Source: Duganella sp. sic0402 (lineage in GTDB: Bacteria; Pseudomonadota; Gammaproteobacteria; Burkholderiales; Burkholderiaceae_D). From it: 64,000 bases of DNA. The notes below the pieces were generated by a model. It saw only the letters and a program-made list of their open reading frames with translations, did no database searches and was not told the origin of the DNA. Each line of letters starts with the position of its first letter. Within the stretch, counting starts at the first letter, position 1. Location of the stretch: the NCBI RefSeq assembly GCF_019219065.1, contig NZ_JAHUWK010000002.1, positions 310,001 through 374,000 on the forward strand, in the 5' to 3' direction. Below, piece after piece: positions 1 to 9,342 of this stretch. The translations under genes and the position numbers were made by a program.

Positions 1-228
1 GCCACGGCCGCAGTGCGCCAGCAGCGCGAGCAGATTGCTCTGCGTGCCGGACGGCGCGAACAGCGCATCTTCAAAGCCGAACAGGTCGGCGGCGTATTCC
101 TGCAGGCGGTTGACGGTCGGGTCGTCGCCGTAGACATCATCGCCCACTTCGGCGACGTTCATGGCCTCGCGCATGGCAGCGCTTGGGCGCGTGACGGTGT
201 CACTACGCAGGTCGAGCCAGTTCTCCAT
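1..228 (-). CDS. ltaE: Low-specificity L-threonine aldolase, N-terminal part (cut by window edge)
   Basis: Only the first 76 codons are inside the window; the gene runs off the left edge. The translated start contains LRSDTVTRP at residues 7-15, [10 protein letters not shown] at 30-39 and APSGTQSN at about 58-65. These are hallmarks of the PLP-dependent beta-eliminating lyases that split L-threonine or L-allo-threonine into glycine and acetaldehyde. The catalytic lysine lies outside the window. The ATG overlaps the stop codon of the upstream methyltransferase by one base (TAATG), so the two are probably translationally coupled. Family assignment is firm; substrate range is inferred. Confidence 0.85.
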   Translation of the reverse strand, partial: MENWLDLRSDTVTRPSAAMREAMNVAEVGDDVYGDDPTVNRLQEYAADLFGFEDALFAPSGTQSNLLALLAHCGRG

Positions 229-1118
229 TACGCCACCTCTTCTTCAGCGAAGAAACGGGTATTCATCTCTTGCAGGCCGACAGTTTCCAGCACCTCTTTC
301 AGGCGCTCGGACGGACGCTTGCGCGGCAGGTTCTTGTAGGTGGCGATGATGAGTTCATTCTTCATCGAGTGTTCCCAGCCCACCAGTTCCGTCACGGTGA
401 CGCTGTAGCCGTGCGCTTCCAGTTGCAGGCAACGCAGCACGTTGGTGATCTGGCTGCCGAATTCACGCGTGTGGATCGGGTGGCGCCAGATTTCGGTCAG
501 CGCGGATTTGCCCAGCGACTGGCCTTTGTTTTTCTTGAGGACCGAGGCCACTTCGGCCTGGCAGCATGGCACCAGCACGATGTGCTTGGCCTTCTTCTTC
601 AGCGCGAACTGGATGGCGTCATCGGTGGCCGTATTGCAGGCGTGGAGCGCGGTGACAACGTCGATCTGCGCCGGCAGCAGCTTCGATTCAGTGGACTCCG
701 CCACCGACAGCGGCAGGAAGGACATGCCGGGGAAGTTGAACTGGCTGGCCAGTTCCTGCGAACGCGCGACCAGTTCTTCGCGGGTTTCAATGCCGTAGAT
801 ATGCGAGTCGTTCTGTAACGCCTTGAAGAACAGGTCGTAGATGATAAAGCCCAGGTAGGACTTGCCTGCGCCGTGATCGACCAGCGAGACATTGTCTTTC
901 TCGGCCAGCACTTCTTTCAGCAGCGGCTCGATGAACTGGTACAGGTGGTAGACCTGTTTCAGCTTGCGGCGGCTGTCCTGGTTCATCTTGCCGTCGCGCG
1001 TGAGGATGTGCAGCTCCTGCAGCAGCGCCACAGTCTGGCCTTCACGGATTTCCGGCATATTGTCGGCGCTGGTGACGGTGGCGCCGATCTTCTGGACTGG
1101 TTTCTTAGGCTGCTTCAT
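228..1118 (-). CDS. SAM-dependent methyltransferase (Methyltransf_32-like)
   Basis: A 296-residue protein of unknown substrate. The SAM-binding motif I is visible as [12 protein letters not shown] at residues 79-90. A second conserved block, [13 protein letters not shown] (157-169), precedes a PCCQ motif at 184-187, a pattern I associate with the Methyltransf_32 type of Rossmann methyltransferase. The reading frame is open further upstream, but the ATG at 1118 is preferred because the longer frame would run back through most of iscX and the extra residues look non-natural. The gene overlaps the 3' end of iscX by 14 bases and is followed directly by ltaE, so it is probably transcribed with the isc genes. 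Function is not known; a role in RNA or small-molecule methylation is only a guess. Confidence 0.75.
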   Translation of the reverse strand: MKQPKKPVQKIGATVTSADNMPEIREGQTVALLQELHILTRDGKMNQDSRRKLKQVYHLYQFIEPLLKEVLAEKDNVSLVDHGAGKSYLGFIIYDLFFKALQNDSHIYGIETREELVARSQELASQFNFPGMSFLPLSVAESTESKLLPAQIDVVTALHACNTATDDAIQFALKKKAKHIVLVPCCQAEVASVLKKNKGQSLGKSALTEIWRHPIHTREFGSQITNVLRCLQLEAHGYSVTVTELVGWEHSMKNELIIATYKNLPRKRPSERLKEVLETVGLQEMNTRFFAEEEVA

Positions 1119-1299
1119 CGATCCACGCCTGTTGCACTGCTTCGAGGACTTTTTCACCACCGCGCGTCGTGTCATCATCGAACTCTTCAAGCTCGATGAT
1201 CTTGTTGTGCAGATCGGTGAAGCGGATGGTGGACGGATCGACGTCCGGGTACTTGTCGTACAGCGCTTCCGCAATCGCGGTGATGTCAGTCCACTTCAT
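1105..1299 (-). CDS. iscX: Fe-S cluster assembly protein IscX
   Basis: A 64-residue acidic protein with the typical opening MKWTDITAIAEALYD and the FTDLHNKIIELEEFDDD core of IscX (YfhJ). IscX binds IscS and iron and acts as a modulator of cysteine desulfurase activity. Length and order (last of the isc genes, one base after fdx) match other proteobacterial isc operons. Its 3' end overlaps the start of the following methyltransferase gene. Confidence 0.95.
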   Translation of the reverse strand: MKWTDITAIAEALYDKYPDVDPSTIRFTDLHNKIIELEEFDDDTTRGGEKVLEAVQQAWIDEAA

Positions 1300-1300
1300 A

Positions 1301-1642
1301 TCAGTGACCGCCTTCGCTGGCGTGGTTGATGGTGTACTTCGGAATCTCGACCACCAGATCTTGGTCCGCCACTACAGCCTGGCAAGACAGGCGCGATACG
1401 GCTTCCAGGCCCCAGGCTTTGTCCAGCAGGTCTTCTTCGGTTTCGCTGGCTTCGTTCAGCGAGTTGATGCCCTCGCGCACCAGCACGTGACAAGTGGTGC
1501 AAGCGCAGGATTTCTCGCAGGCGTGCTCAATGTGGATGTCATTCTCCAGCATGATGTCGCACAGCGTCTTGCCGGCTTCGGCTTCAACGACAGCGCCATC
1601 CGGGCACAGTTTTGCGTGGGGCAGGAATACGATTTGTGGCAT
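1301..1642 (-). CDS. fdx: ISC-system [2Fe-2S] ferredoxin
   Basis: A 113-residue adrenodoxin-type ferredoxin that supplies electrons during Fe-S cluster assembly. The cluster ligands are C42, C48, C51 and C87 (CEKSCACTTC followed by RLSCQ), at the same positions as in E. coli Fdx; C46 is an additional cysteine inside the loop. The ATG at 1642 gives the canonical MPQIVFLPH start; the longer open frame upstream is rejected because it adds an unrelated basic stretch. It lies between hscA and iscX in the isc operon. Confidence 0.95.
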   Translation of the reverse strand: MPQIVFLPHAKLCPDGAVVEAEAGKTLCDIMLENDIHIEHACEKSCACTTCHVLVREGINSLNEASETEEDLLDKAWGLEAVSRLSCQAVVADQDLVVEIPKYTINHASEGGH

Positions 1643-1661
1643 GGTTAAACTCTTTATATAT

Positions 1662-3542
1662 TTAAACGACTTGATCCAGCGCTTTGCCGGCGAGCGCGCT
1701 GCGCACGCTACGGTCCATGCGGCGGGACGCAAATTCTTCGGTGCCGTGGGCCAGCGCCTCGACTGCGGCTTTCACGGCCTGATGGTCTACAGCCCCAGTC
1801 TGCGATTGCGCGACGATCTCGCGCGTTTTTGCCATCAATGCATCAACCGCCACACGCTCCTCGTCCGACAGCAAGGCTGCATCTTCATCCAGCGCCGCTT
1901 GCGTCGCCAGCAGAATGCGTTCCGCCTCAACCTGCTCTTCACGCAGCGCACGCGCCTTCATGTCGACATCCGCCGAAGTATGCGATTCCTGCAGCATGCG
2001 CGCCACATCATCATCCCCCAGGCCATACGATGGCTTGACGCTGATCGACGCTTCCACGCCCGAACGCAACTCGCGCGCCGACACCGACAGCAAGCCATCA
2101 GCATCCACCTGATAGGTGATGCGGATACGCGCCGCACCGGCCGCCATCGGCGGAATGCCGCGCAGCTCAAAGCGCGCCAGCGAACGGCAATCGGCCACCA
2201 GCTCACGCTCGCCTTGCAGCACATGCACCGCCAGTGCGGTCTGGCCGTCCTTGAAGGTGGTGAATTCCTGCGCGCGCGCGCAAGGAATGGTGGAATTGCG
2301 CGGAATGATCTTCTCCACCAGCCCGCCCATGGTTTCAATGCCCAGCGACAGCGGAATCACATCCAGCAGCAGCCAGTCATCGCCAGCGGCGCGGTTGCCG
2401 GCCAGCAGATTGGCCTGCACGGCGGCGCCCAGCGCCACTACCTTGTCCGGGTCAATATTTGCATGTGGCGTGGTATGGAAATACTCGCTGACCGCGCGGT
2501 GCACATGCGGCATACGCGTCGCACCGCCGACCATGACCACGCCATCGACATCGTCCGCATCGACATTGGCGTCGCGCAGCGCTTTCTTGATGGCCTTCAT
2601 GGTCTTCTCGATCAGGTGCCTGGTGATCTCCTGGAACTTCTCTGCGGTGATGGTGATGTGCACCTGCTCGCCAGACTTCAGGGTTGCATCGACGACGACT
2701 TCCGCCTTGGCCGACAGCAGTTCCTTGGCTTCGCGCGATTTGACCATCAGCACGGCGGTGTCTTCATCCGACAGCGGCGCCAGTTTCTCTTCCTGGTGGA
2801 TGTGGCAGAACAGGCGGTGATCGAAGTCATCGCCGCCCAGCGCGGAGTCGCCGCCGGTGGCCAGCACTTCAAACACGCCCTTGCTCAGTTTCAGGATCGA
2901 GATATCAAAGGTACCGCCACCCAGATCGTAGACGGCGTAGATGCCTTCCGAAGCGTTATCCAGCCCGTAGGCGATGGCGGCCGCAGTCGGCTCGCTCAGC
3001 AGACGCAGGACGTTCAGGCCGGCCAGTTGCGCCGCATCCTTGGTTGCCTGGCGCTGCGCGTCGTCAAAGTACGCCGGCACGGTGATCACCGCACCCACCA
3101 GATCATCGCCCAGCGAGTCTTCAGCGCGCTGGCGCAGTGTGGCCAGAATTTGCGCCGACACTTCGACCGGGCTCTTGACGCCGGCGACCGTTTTCAGCTG
3201 CACCATGCCTGGCGTATCCTGGAAATCGTATGGCAGGTTTTCAGCATAGGCGATATCCGCCAGGCCACGGCCCATGAAACGCTTGACCGACACAATGGTG
3301 TTCTTCGGATCGGTGGTCTGTGCGACCTGCGCCTTGTAGCCGATGTTGGCGTGCCCGTTGGGCAGATAGCGCACCACCGACGGCAACAGCGCGCGGCCAT
3401 CTTCATCGTTCAGCACTTCTGGAATGCTGTTGCGCACAGTCGCCACCAGCGAATTGGTGGTGCCCAAATCGATGCCCACCGCCAGCCGATGCTGGTGCGG
3501 CGCGGTCGACATGCCTGGTTCGGAAATTTGCAGAAGTGCCAT
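1662..3542 (-). CDS. hscA: Fe-S protein maturation chaperone HscA (Hsp70)
   Basis: A 626-residue specialised Hsp70 that, with HscB, helps transfer nascent clusters from IscU. The nucleotide-binding domain shows [10 protein letters not shown] at about residues 23-32 and DLGGGTFD at 206-213. A substrate-binding domain follows from about residue 390. Its known substrate on IscU is the LPPVK loop, which is present in the IscU encoded nearby. The start at 3542 gives [10 protein letters not shown], matching HscA N-termini; the frame extends further upstream into the hscB-hscA gap without a good initiation site. Length is close to that of E. coli HscA (616). Confidence 0.96.
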   Translation of the reverse strand: MALLQISEPGMSTAPHQHRLAVGIDLGTTNSLVATVRNSIPEVLNDEDGRALLPSVVRYLPNGHANIGYKAQVAQTTDPKNTIVSVKRFMGRGLADIAYAENLPYDFQDTPGMVQLKTVAGVKSPVEVSAQILATLRQRAEDSLGDDLVGAVITVPAYFDDAQRQATKDAAQLAGLNVLRLLSEPTAAAIAYGLDNASEGIYAVYDLGGGTFDISILKLSKGVFEVLATGGDSALGGDDFDHRLFCHIHQEEKLAPLSDEDTAVLMVKSREAKELLSAKAEVVVDATLKSGEQVHITITAEKFQEITRHLIEKTMKAIKKALRDANVDADDVDGVVMVGGATRMPHVHRAVSEYFHTTPHANIDPDKVVALGAAVQANLLAGNRAAGDDWLLLDVIPLSLGIETMGGLVEKIIPRNSTIPCARAQEFTTFKDGQTALAVHVLQGERELVADCRSLARFELRGIPPMAAGAARIRITYQVDADGLLSVSARELRSGVEASISVKPSYGLGDDDVARMLQESHTSADVDMKARALREEQVEAERILLATQAALDEDAALLSDEERVAVDALMAKTREIVAQSQTGAVDHQAVKAAVEALAHGTEEFASRRMDRSVRSALAGKALDQVV

Positions 3543-3604
3543 GGGTGAGACCTGTATTCTTATGTGGTCAGCTGAGGCGGGGCGCCGGCCAGCGGCGCCA
3601 GGCA

Positions 3605-4120
3605 TCAAGCTTCGATTGCTTCAAAGGCGAAGCGGACTTCTTCGCCGAATTTTTCGAGAAACATCAGCGCGCGCACGCCTTGTGCGGCGGCGGCGTAATC
3701 GCCGGCGTTGATCTGCTGTTCGATCTGCGCCAACTGCTCCTTGCGGGCGTTGCGCAGTTGTTTGTCGAGCGACTCCAGCGCGTCGCTGTCCTTGCCGGCG
3801 CGGGCGTCGCCCAGTTCTTCGCGCCACTCCATCTGCTGCATCAGGAAAGCCATCGGCATTGCCGTATTCGACTCGGTCTGCAAATCGACGCCGTGCAGCT
3901 CGCACATATACTGCGCGCGCTTCTGCGGATTTTTCAGGGTCTGATAGGCTTCGTTGGCGCGGGTGGCCCACTGCATGGCGACGCGCTTTTCGGCGTCGGT
4001 GGCGTTGACGAATTTGTCGGGATGGACGCGGCTTTGCACGTCGCGGTAGGCGCTGTCCAGCGCGCCCGCGTCTACGGCAAACTGCTGCGGCAGATTGAAT
4101 AGCTCAAAGTGATTCTGCAT
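3605..4120 (-). CDS. hscB: Fe-S assembly co-chaperone HscB (J-protein)
   Basis: A 171-residue J-domain protein; the HPD tripeptide that activates the Hsp70 partner is at residues 33-35. The C-terminal half is a charged helical bundle of the kind that binds IscU. It sits between iscA and hscA, in line with its role of delivering IscU to HscA. Length is the family norm. Confidence 0.95.
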   Translation of the reverse strand: MQNHFELFNLPQQFAVDAGALDSAYRDVQSRVHPDKFVNATDAEKRVAMQWATRANEAYQTLKNPQKRAQYMCELHGVDLQTESNTAMPMAFLMQQMEWREELGDARAGKDSDALESLDKQLRNARKEQLAQIEQQINAGDYAAAAQGVRALMFLEKFGEEVRFAFEAIEA

Positions 4121-4126
4121 GACGGC

Positions 4127-4450
4127 TTAGACGCGGAAGCTTTCACCGCAACCGCAAGCGTCTTTCTCGTTCGGGTTGTTGAACTTGAAGCCCTCGTTCA
4201 GGCCTTCGCGCGCGAAGTCCAGCTCCGTGCCGTCGATGTACGGCAGGCTTTTCGGATCGACGAACACTTTCACGCCGTGCGATTCGAACACGCTGTCCTC
4301 ATCGGTCACTTCGTCCACGTATTCCAGCTTGTAGGCCATGCCCGAGCAGCCGGTGGTGCGCACGCCAAAACGCAGACCGAGGCCCTTGCCGCGGCGCTCG
4401 ATATAGCGGTTGATGTGTTTCGCTGCTTTTTCGGTCAGGGTGATTGCCAT
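4127..4450 (-). CDS. iscA: Iron-sulfur cluster assembly A-type carrier IscA
   Basis: A 107-residue A-type carrier. The three conserved cysteines are C35 (TTGCSG) and C99 and C101 (CGCGESF), at exactly the E. coli IscA positions. It binds iron or Fe-S clusters and hands them to [4Fe-4S] apoproteins. It lies between iscU and hscB in the operon. Confidence 0.95.
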   Translation of the reverse strand: MAITLTEKAAKHINRYIERRGKGLGLRFGVRTTGCSGMAYKLEYVDEVTDEDSVFESHGVKVFVDPKSLPYIDGTELDFAREGLNEGFKFNNPNEKDACGCGESFRV

Positions 4451-4495
4451 GTGATTCTCCCGCGCCCCAGGATGACTGGGGCGACGTGTCGTAAA

Positions 4496-4888
4496 TTACG
4501 CTTCTACGGTAGCGTGCTTGTTCTGATAGTCCAGCACCGCAGCCTTGATGGCGTCTTCCGCCAGGATCGAGCAGTGAATCTTCACTGGCGGCAGCGCCAG
4601 TTCTTCTGCGATCTGGGTGTTCTTGATGGCCAGCGCCTGGTCCAGGGTCTTGCCCTTGACCCATTCGGTCACCAGCGAGCTCGATGCGATCGCCGAACCG
4701 CAGCCGTAGGTCTTGAATTTCGCATCTTCGATCAGGCCATCGGCACCGACCTTGATTTGCAGTTTCATCACGTCGCCGCAGGCTGGCGCGCCGACCATGC
4801 CGGTACCGACGCTGTCATCGCCCTTGTCGAAGGCGCCAACGTTGCGTGGGTTTTCGTAGTGGTCCAGTACTTGTTCCGAGTAAGCCAT
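4496..4888 (-). CDS. iscU: Fe-S cluster assembly scaffold IscU
   Basis: A 130-residue scaffold on which [2Fe-2S] clusters are built from IscS-derived sulfur. Cluster ligands C37, C63 and C106 are present, with the conserved D39 next to the first. The LPPVK motif recognised by HscA is at residues 99-103. Located directly after iscS, as in the standard operon. Confidence 0.97.
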   Translation of the reverse strand: MAYSEQVLDHYENPRNVGAFDKGDDSVGTGMVGAPACGDVMKLQIKVGADGLIEDAKFKTYGCGSAIASSSLVTEWVKGKTLDQALAIKNTQIAEELALPPVKIHCSILAEDAIKAAVLDYQNKHATVEA

Positions 4889-4912
4889 TTTAATGCTCCT
4901 GTATCTGTAAAA

Positions 4913-6169
4913 TTAGTGGGCTGCCCATTGGATCGAGCTGATGTCGACGCCGTCTTTGAACATATCCCACAGCGGCGACAGTTCACGCAGTTTGTGTACC
5001 TTGGACTTCATCAGTTCGATCGCGAAGTCAATATCGGCTTCGGTGGTAAAGCGGCCGATGGTGAAACGGATCGAGCTGTGCGCCAGTTCGTCGCTACGGC
5101 CCAGCGCGCGCAATACATAAGATGGTTCCAGCGAGGCCGAAGTGCAAGCGGAGCCCGACGATACCGCCAGGTCTTTCACCGCCATGATCAGCGACTCGCC
5201 CTCAACGTAGTTGAAGCTGACGTTCAGGTTGTGCGGCACACGGTGTTCCATGTCGCCGTTGATGTAGGTTTCTTCGATCTCTTGCAGGCCTTTGGCCAGA
5301 CGGTCGCGCAGCGCCTTGATGCGGGCGATTTCGCTGTCCATTTCCACTTTCGCCAGGCGGAAGGCTTCGCCCATGCCGACGATCTGGTGGGTAGGCAGCG
5401 TGCCCGAACGCAGACCGCGCTCGTGGCCACCGCCGTGCATCTGTGCTTCGATACGCACGCGCGGCTTGCGGCATACGTACAGCGCGCCCACGCCTTTCGG
5501 GCCGTAGGTTTTGTGCGCGGTGAAGGTCATCAGGTCGACCTTGGTTTTTTGCAGGTCGATCACCACCTTGCCGGTCGCTTGCGCGGCGTCGCAGTGGAAG
5601 ATGATGCCTTTCGAGCGGCACAGTTCACCGATCTGGTCGATAGGCTGGATCACGCCGATCTCGTTATTGACCAGCATGACCGAGATCAGGATGGTGTCCG
5701 GACGGATGGCGGCGGTCAGCTGCTCGATGGTGATCAGGCCATTGTCCTGTGGCTCCAGGTAGGTCGCTTCAAAGCCTTGGCGCTCCAGTTCACGCACGGT
5801 GTCCAGCACGGCTTTGTGCTCGGTTTTCACGGTGATGATGTGCTTGCCCTTGGTTTTGTAGAACTGCGCCGCGCCCTTGATGGCCAGGTTGTTCGATTCG
5901 GTGGCGCCCGAGGTCCAGATAATTTCACGCGGGTCGGCATTGACCAGCGCCGCCACGTTGGCGCGTGCCTCTTCCACCGCTTTTTCAGCGGTCCAGCCAT
6001 ACATGTGGCTGCGCGAGGCCGGATTGCCGAACTGTTCGCGCAGGTATGGAATCATTGCATCGGCGACGCGCGGATCGATCGGCGTGGTCGCCGAGTAATC
6101 CATATAGATCGGGAAATGCGGCGCGGTCTGGAACTTCACGTCAGCGATGTTTTTTTCTGGGGCGTTCAT
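4913..6169 (-). CDS. iscS: Cysteine desulfurase IscS
   Basis: A 418-residue PLP enzyme that removes sulfur from cysteine for Fe-S clusters and for tRNA thiolation. The PLP lysine is K220 ([10 protein letters not shown]) and the active-site cysteine is C342 within [14 protein letters not shown]. The first 20 or so residues form a short extension before YMDYSATTP, which makes it slightly longer than E. coli IscS (404). It follows iscR after about 20 bases and is controlled with it. Confidence 0.96.
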   Translation of the reverse strand: MNAPEKNIADVKFQTAPHFPIYMDYSATTPIDPRVADAMIPYLREQFGNPASRSHMYGWTAEKAVEEARANVAALVNADPREIIWTSGATESNNLAIKGAAQFYKTKGKHIITVKTEHKAVLDTVRELERQGFEATYLEPQDNGLITIEQLTAAIRPDTILISVMLVNNEIGVIQPIDQIGELCRSKGIIFHCDAAQATGKVVIDLQKTKVDLMTFTAHKTYGPKGVGALYVCRKPRVRIEAQMHGGGHERGLRSGTLPTHQIVGMGEAFRLAKVEMDSEIARIKALRDRLAKGLQEIEETYINGDMEHRVPHNLNVSFNYVEGESLIMAVKDLAVSSGSACTSASLEPSYVLRALGRSDELAHSSIRFTIGRFTTEADIDFAIELMKSKVHKLRELSPLWDMFKDGVDISSIQWAAH

Positions 6170-6187
6170 CTGTTACTCCGTTAACTT

Positions 6188-6667
6188 TTATAGCGCGGCG
6201 TGGTTGCCGGTGCGGTGCAGGTGCACCACGTTTTGCGCCGCGTCTTTCTGCTTTTGTTGATCGACCAGATCCTGCAACGAGACGGAATCCAGGTAATCAA
6301 CCATTTTTTCGTTCAGCGTGGCCCACAGCTCGTGGGTCATGCAACGCACGCCACTGGCAGCATCGGCGCCATGGCAGTTTTCCTTGCCGCCGCACTGCGT
6401 CGCATCAAGCGGCTCGTCGACAGCGATGATGATGTCGGCGACGGTGACTTTGTCGGCACGGCGCGCCAGACTGTAGCCGCCGCCCGGACCGCGAATGGAT
6501 TCAACGATCTCGTGGCGGCGCAGCTTGCCGAACAGTTGCTCCAGGTAGGACAGGGAAATCGCCTGACGCTGGCTGATGCCCGACAGCGTGACTGGTCCCT
6601 TGCCCTGGCGCAACGCCAAGTCAATCATCGCAGTCACAGCAAAACGGCCTTTGGTGGTCAGACGCAT
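6188..6667 (-). CDS. iscR: Fe-S cluster assembly transcription factor IscR
   Basis: A 159-residue Rrf2-family regulator with an N-terminal winged helix (MRLTTKGRFAVTAMIDLAL) and a [2Fe-2S] cluster site. The ligands are C92, C98, C109 and H112. The C98-C109 loop is five residues longer than in E. coli, where the third cysteine is C104; this appears usual for betaproteobacteria. The ATG at 6667 is preferred over an adjacent in-frame GTG. It represses its own operon when holo-IscR is abundant, which fits the operator at 6719-6743. Confidence 0.96.
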   Translation of the reverse strand: MRLTTKGRFAVTAMIDLALRQGKGPVTLSGISQRQAISLSYLEQLFGKLRRHEIVESIRGPGGGYSLARRADKVTVADIIIAVDEPLDATQCGGKENCHGADAASGVRCMTHELWATLNEKMVDYLDSVSLQDLVDQQKQKDAAQNVVHLHRTGNHAAL

Positions 6668-6718
6668 CACTACCTCGGTTGGGTTAAAATATCGACCTCA
6701 ATACTATTCAAAGCCTGA

Positions 6719-6743
6719 GTAGTTGATCGAATTAGTCAAGTAT
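6719..6743 (-). promoter_or_regulatory. Type 1 IscR binding site in the isc promoter
   Basis: Read on the minus strand, this 25-base site matches the E. coli type 1 IscR consensus (ATA-SYY-GACT-RWWWY-AGTC-RRS-TAT) at about 22 of 25 positions by eye, including GACT and the distal TC with its TA. It lies about 50 bases upstream of the iscR ATG. A TATACT hexamer (6739-6744) and a TTGACT hexamer (6734-6739) overlap it, so bound IscR would block RNA polymerase. The exact -10/-35 assignment is uncertain. Confidence 0.8.
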
Positions 6744-6781
6744 ACCAAACTTTAATAAAGCTTGCTGGTCGCCCCTTCGTT

Positions 6782-7558
6782 TTACCCCTTCAGCAATTGC
6801 ATCGGCTGAAACAGCTGATGCATTTCCTTATTGCCAATAAAACTCAGGTTGTACGGGTGTTCTGCGGTGACCTGCGGAAAGTCTTTCATTACAGGCAACT
6901 TGGCCAGCAGCTCAGCGATTTTTCCCCACAGCACCATGGTCGGCACACTGGCAGCCTGCGCGGCCAGGCCAGCCATCACCGTTTCGAAGAACGGCAGCCA
7001 GGCTTTCGCGTCCTTGGCCGGGGCGACGTGGCTGCGGAACACCAGCGTAGCGTTCAGCAACAGAAAGCCCTGCTGGGTGAGCTTGTGCTGCATGTCCGCC
7101 AAAGTCAGGATATGGCTGCCCGCGCCGCTGCGCGCCTGGGCCGATACCGCCGCCATTGCGTCGCCAGCAGTGTTCGCCAGTTGAAGCTGGCCATCCGCCA
7201 CCAGCAGCATTTTCATGAAGTTGCGCAAGGAAGTCGCCTTGTTGACCGGCTTGGATAGGCCGCCACCGGGTTCCGCCGACCACAGGCTGCCAACCGCCCC
7301 ATCCATGAAACAGACGCCGGTGGCGCTCTCTGCTCGCGGATATGGTCCTTCGCCAACCAGTACATACTTCACCTTATTGAGCGGCAATGCGAAAGCGGCA
7401 AACAGTCGCTGTTCGGTCGGCAGGTACTGATCCTGCGCCAGCTGCGGCAGATAATCCGGCGTGGCCGCCATCATGGCTTCCAGCCCCTTGATCAACAATG
7501 GGCGCCAGGAAACATCGGCGCGATCAAGCGCCTCCAGGATGGAGCTTGGTATGGTCAT
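6782..7558 (-). CDS. Uracil-DNA glycosylase-like protein with altered catalytic motif
   Basis: A 258-residue protein that aligns by eye along its whole length with family 1 UDG. The motif that should read GQDPYH is GEGPYP at residues 69-74, so the catalytic aspartate and the motif histidine are replaced. Further blocks are LLLNATLVFR (166-175, compare LLLNTVLTV), VLWG (209-212) and HPYNLS (234-239, compare HPSPLS), where the histidine is kept. It may be a diverged enzyme, a DNA-binding relative or an enzyme of different specificity. It is transcribed away from S41 peptidase gene 7675-8697 and lies behind the isc promoter. Fold assignment is good; enzymatic activity is uncertain. Confidence 0.7.
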   Translation of the reverse strand: MTIPSSILEALDRADVSWRPLLIKGLEAMMAATPDYLPQLAQDQYLPTEQRLFAAFALPLNKVKYVLVGEGPYPRAESATGVCFMDGAVGSLWSAEPGGGLSKPVNKATSLRNFMKMLLVADGQLQLANTAGDAMAAVSAQARSGAGSHILTLADMQHKLTQQGFLLLNATLVFRSHVAPAKDAKAWLPFFETVMAGLAAQAASVPTMVLWGKIAELLAKLPVMKDFPQVTAEHPYNLSFIGNKEMHQLFQPMQLLKG

Positions 7559-7674
7559 GAAGGAATTGCCATTGGGGAAAGGTGAGATTGTAACGCGCCG
7601 GCGCCCCCAGCGGCATTTTCTGATGGGAAAGTGTTAATATAATTTTTGAATAAATGTCTGATTTTGGGGAATAA

Positions 7675-8697
7675 ATGGGTCGCACACCTTGGATAGCCGC
7701 TGCCGTGCTGATGTTGTCACTGGGCGCCGGCGCGCAAACATCCGGCCCGCCGGTGCTGGACGAAGCGCTGGATGCGCCGACCCGCGCCCACATCATCAAC
7801 GAGTTTGCCCACCGGCTGACGGAATTGCACGTCGACGGCCCGCGCGCCAAGGCGGCGGCGGACGATTTGCGTCAGCGCCTGGCGCGTGGCGAGTACAACG
7901 ACCAGCTGACGGCGCGCGCGCTGGCCATCCGCGTCACCCGCGACGTGGCGGCAATCGCGCCGGACCGCCACACCTATCTGGAGTTTGTGCCGTATGACCT
8001 GGGCGACGAGCGCCAGCGCCCTCCACCGCCGTCACCTGCCACCGACAACTACGGCATGCGCAAGTTTGAACTGATGGACGACAATATCGGCTACCTGAAG
8101 ATCACCCGCTTTGCGCCGCTGGACCGTGGCGCGCTGGACATGGCCAGCCGCTTCATGAATCAGGCGGCGGACTGCCCCGCCCTGATCATCGACCTGCGCG
8201 ATGCTGGCGGCGACAGCCAGGAGATGGCGGCGCTGCTATCCAGCTACCTGTTGGTCGACCGCCGCAGCTGGTTCTTCCGCGACAAACAGATACACCTGCA
8301 TGACCAGATCGACCGCGCCGGCAGGGTGACGCAGGAATACTGGACCTGGGCCGACGTGCCGGGCAAACGCTTTGGCGGCCGCAAGCCGCTGTACCTGCTG
8401 GTGAACGAACGCACCAGCGGCGCGGCCGAAGCTTTCGCTTACGACTTGCAGCAATATGTCAATCGCGCCGTGCTGATTGGCGCACCGACGATGGGCGACG
8501 CGCGCGTCGGCGCCAAACAGCGCATCTCGCGCCAGCTGCAAACCTCTATCGCGATCACCCGCGCCAGCAATGTCATCACCCGCTACAACTGGGAAGGCGG
8601 CGGCGTCCAGCCCAACCGCATGGTGGCGCCATCCGCCGCGCTGGATACCGCGCTGCAGATGGCGCAAGCGGCTATCCGCCAGCCAAGCCAGCGCTGA
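7675..8697 (+). CDS. Secreted S41-family peptidase-like protein
   Basis: A 340-residue protein with a signal peptide (about residues 1-20, ending in GAGA). The S41 core shows NIGYLKITRF (137-146), ALIIDLRDAGGD (169-180) and ERTSGAAEAFAY (245-256), with S248 as the predicted nucleophile. The lysine of the Ser-Lys dyad of tail-specific proteases is not obvious: the following segment reads GAPTMGDARVG. That pattern resembles the IRBP-like branch of S41 rather than CtpA/Prc, and no PDZ domain is visible. A GGGG stretch just before the ATG is the likely ribosome binding site. Substrate unknown; probably periplasmic. Confidence 0.75.
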   Translation: MGRTPWIAAAVLMLSLGAGAQTSGPPVLDEALDAPTRAHIINEFAHRLTELHVDGPRAKAAADDLRQRLARGEYNDQLTARALAIRVTRDVAAIAPDRHTYLEFVPYDLGDERQRPPPPSPATDNYGMRKFELMDDNIGYLKITRFAPLDRGALDMASRFMNQAADCPALIIDLRDAGGDSQEMAALLSSYLLVDRRSWFFRDKQIHLHDQIDRAGRVTQEYWTWADVPGKRFGGRKPLYLLVNERTSGAAEAFAYDLQQYVNRAVLIGAPTMGDARVGAKQRISRQLQTSIAITRASNVITRYNWEGGGVQPNRMVAPSAALDTALQMAQAAIRQPSQR

Positions 8698-9342
8698 TCA
8701 CTCGGCGTCCGGCTGCTGCGATGGGTGGGCTTGCTGGAAGGCTGGCAGCTCTGCGCAGGCGGCGTGGATGCGCATGATGGTCGGATAGGACGACATATCG
8801 ACGCCGAAGCGCTGTGCACCGAACACTTGCGGAATCAGGCAGCAATCGGCCAGCGTTGGCGTGTCACCATGGCTGTAGCGGCCGGTGCGCGGGTCATTGG
8901 CCAGCAGTTGTTCCAGCGCGGTCAGGCCGGTGCGTAGCCAGTGCTGTTGCCAGGCGAGTTTGACTTCTTCTGTCAGCCCCAGTTGGCCCGTCAGATATTT
9001 CAGCACGCGCAGATTGCCCAGTGGGTGCGTGTCCGCCGCAACCGTCAGCGCCAATGCGCGTACGCGTGCGCGGCTCATCGGATCGGCGGGCAACAACGGC
9101 GCTTGCGGCTGCGTCTCTTCCAGGTATTCGATGATTGCCAACGACTGGCCGATAACTTCGCCATCGTCCTCCAGTGCTGGCAGCAGCGCGGCAGGATTGA
9201 TGGCGCGATACGCGTCGCTGAGTTGTTCGCCGCCGTTGCGCAGCAAGTGCACAGGCACGGCATCGTAGGCGATGCCTTTAAGGTTGAGCGCAATGCGTAC
9301 GCGGTAAGCCGCCGAGCTACGGAAATAGGTGTAGAGCTTCAT
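8698..9342 (-). CDS. maiA: Maleylacetoacetate isomerase (zeta-class GST)
   Basis: A 214-residue zeta-class glutathione transferase. The N-terminal thioredoxin-fold domain begins MKLYTYFRSSAAYRVRIALN; the SSxxxRVRIAL motif with the catalytic serine is characteristic. It converts maleylacetoacetate to fumarylacetoacetate (or maleylpyruvate to fumarylpyruvate) using glutathione. It is the last gene of a VOC-FAH-maiA operon; its ATG overlaps the stop of the FAH gene by one base. The neighbouring hydrolase supports a role in ring-cleavage product catabolism. Confidence 0.85.
   Translation of the reverse strand: MKLYTYFRSSAAYRVRIALNLKGIAYDAVPVHLLRNGGEQLSDAYRAINPAALLPALEDDGEVIGQSLAIIEYLEETQPQAPLLPADPMSRARVRALALTVAADTHPLGNLRVLKYLTGQLGLTEEVKLAWQQHWLRTGLTALEQLLANDPRTGRYSHGDTPTLADCCLIPQVFGAQRFGVDMSSYPTIMRIHAACAELPAFQQAHPSQQPDAE

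Noticed and set aside
228..1274. Long N-terminal extension of the methyltransferase
   Set aside because: The extra 52 codons overlap iscX and encode a Ser/Thr/Arg-rich low-quality sequence; the ATG at 1118 gives a natural start.
1494..3548. Long plus-strand open frame opposite hscA
   Set aside because: His/Arg/Gln-rich antisense translation of the clearly real hscA gene.
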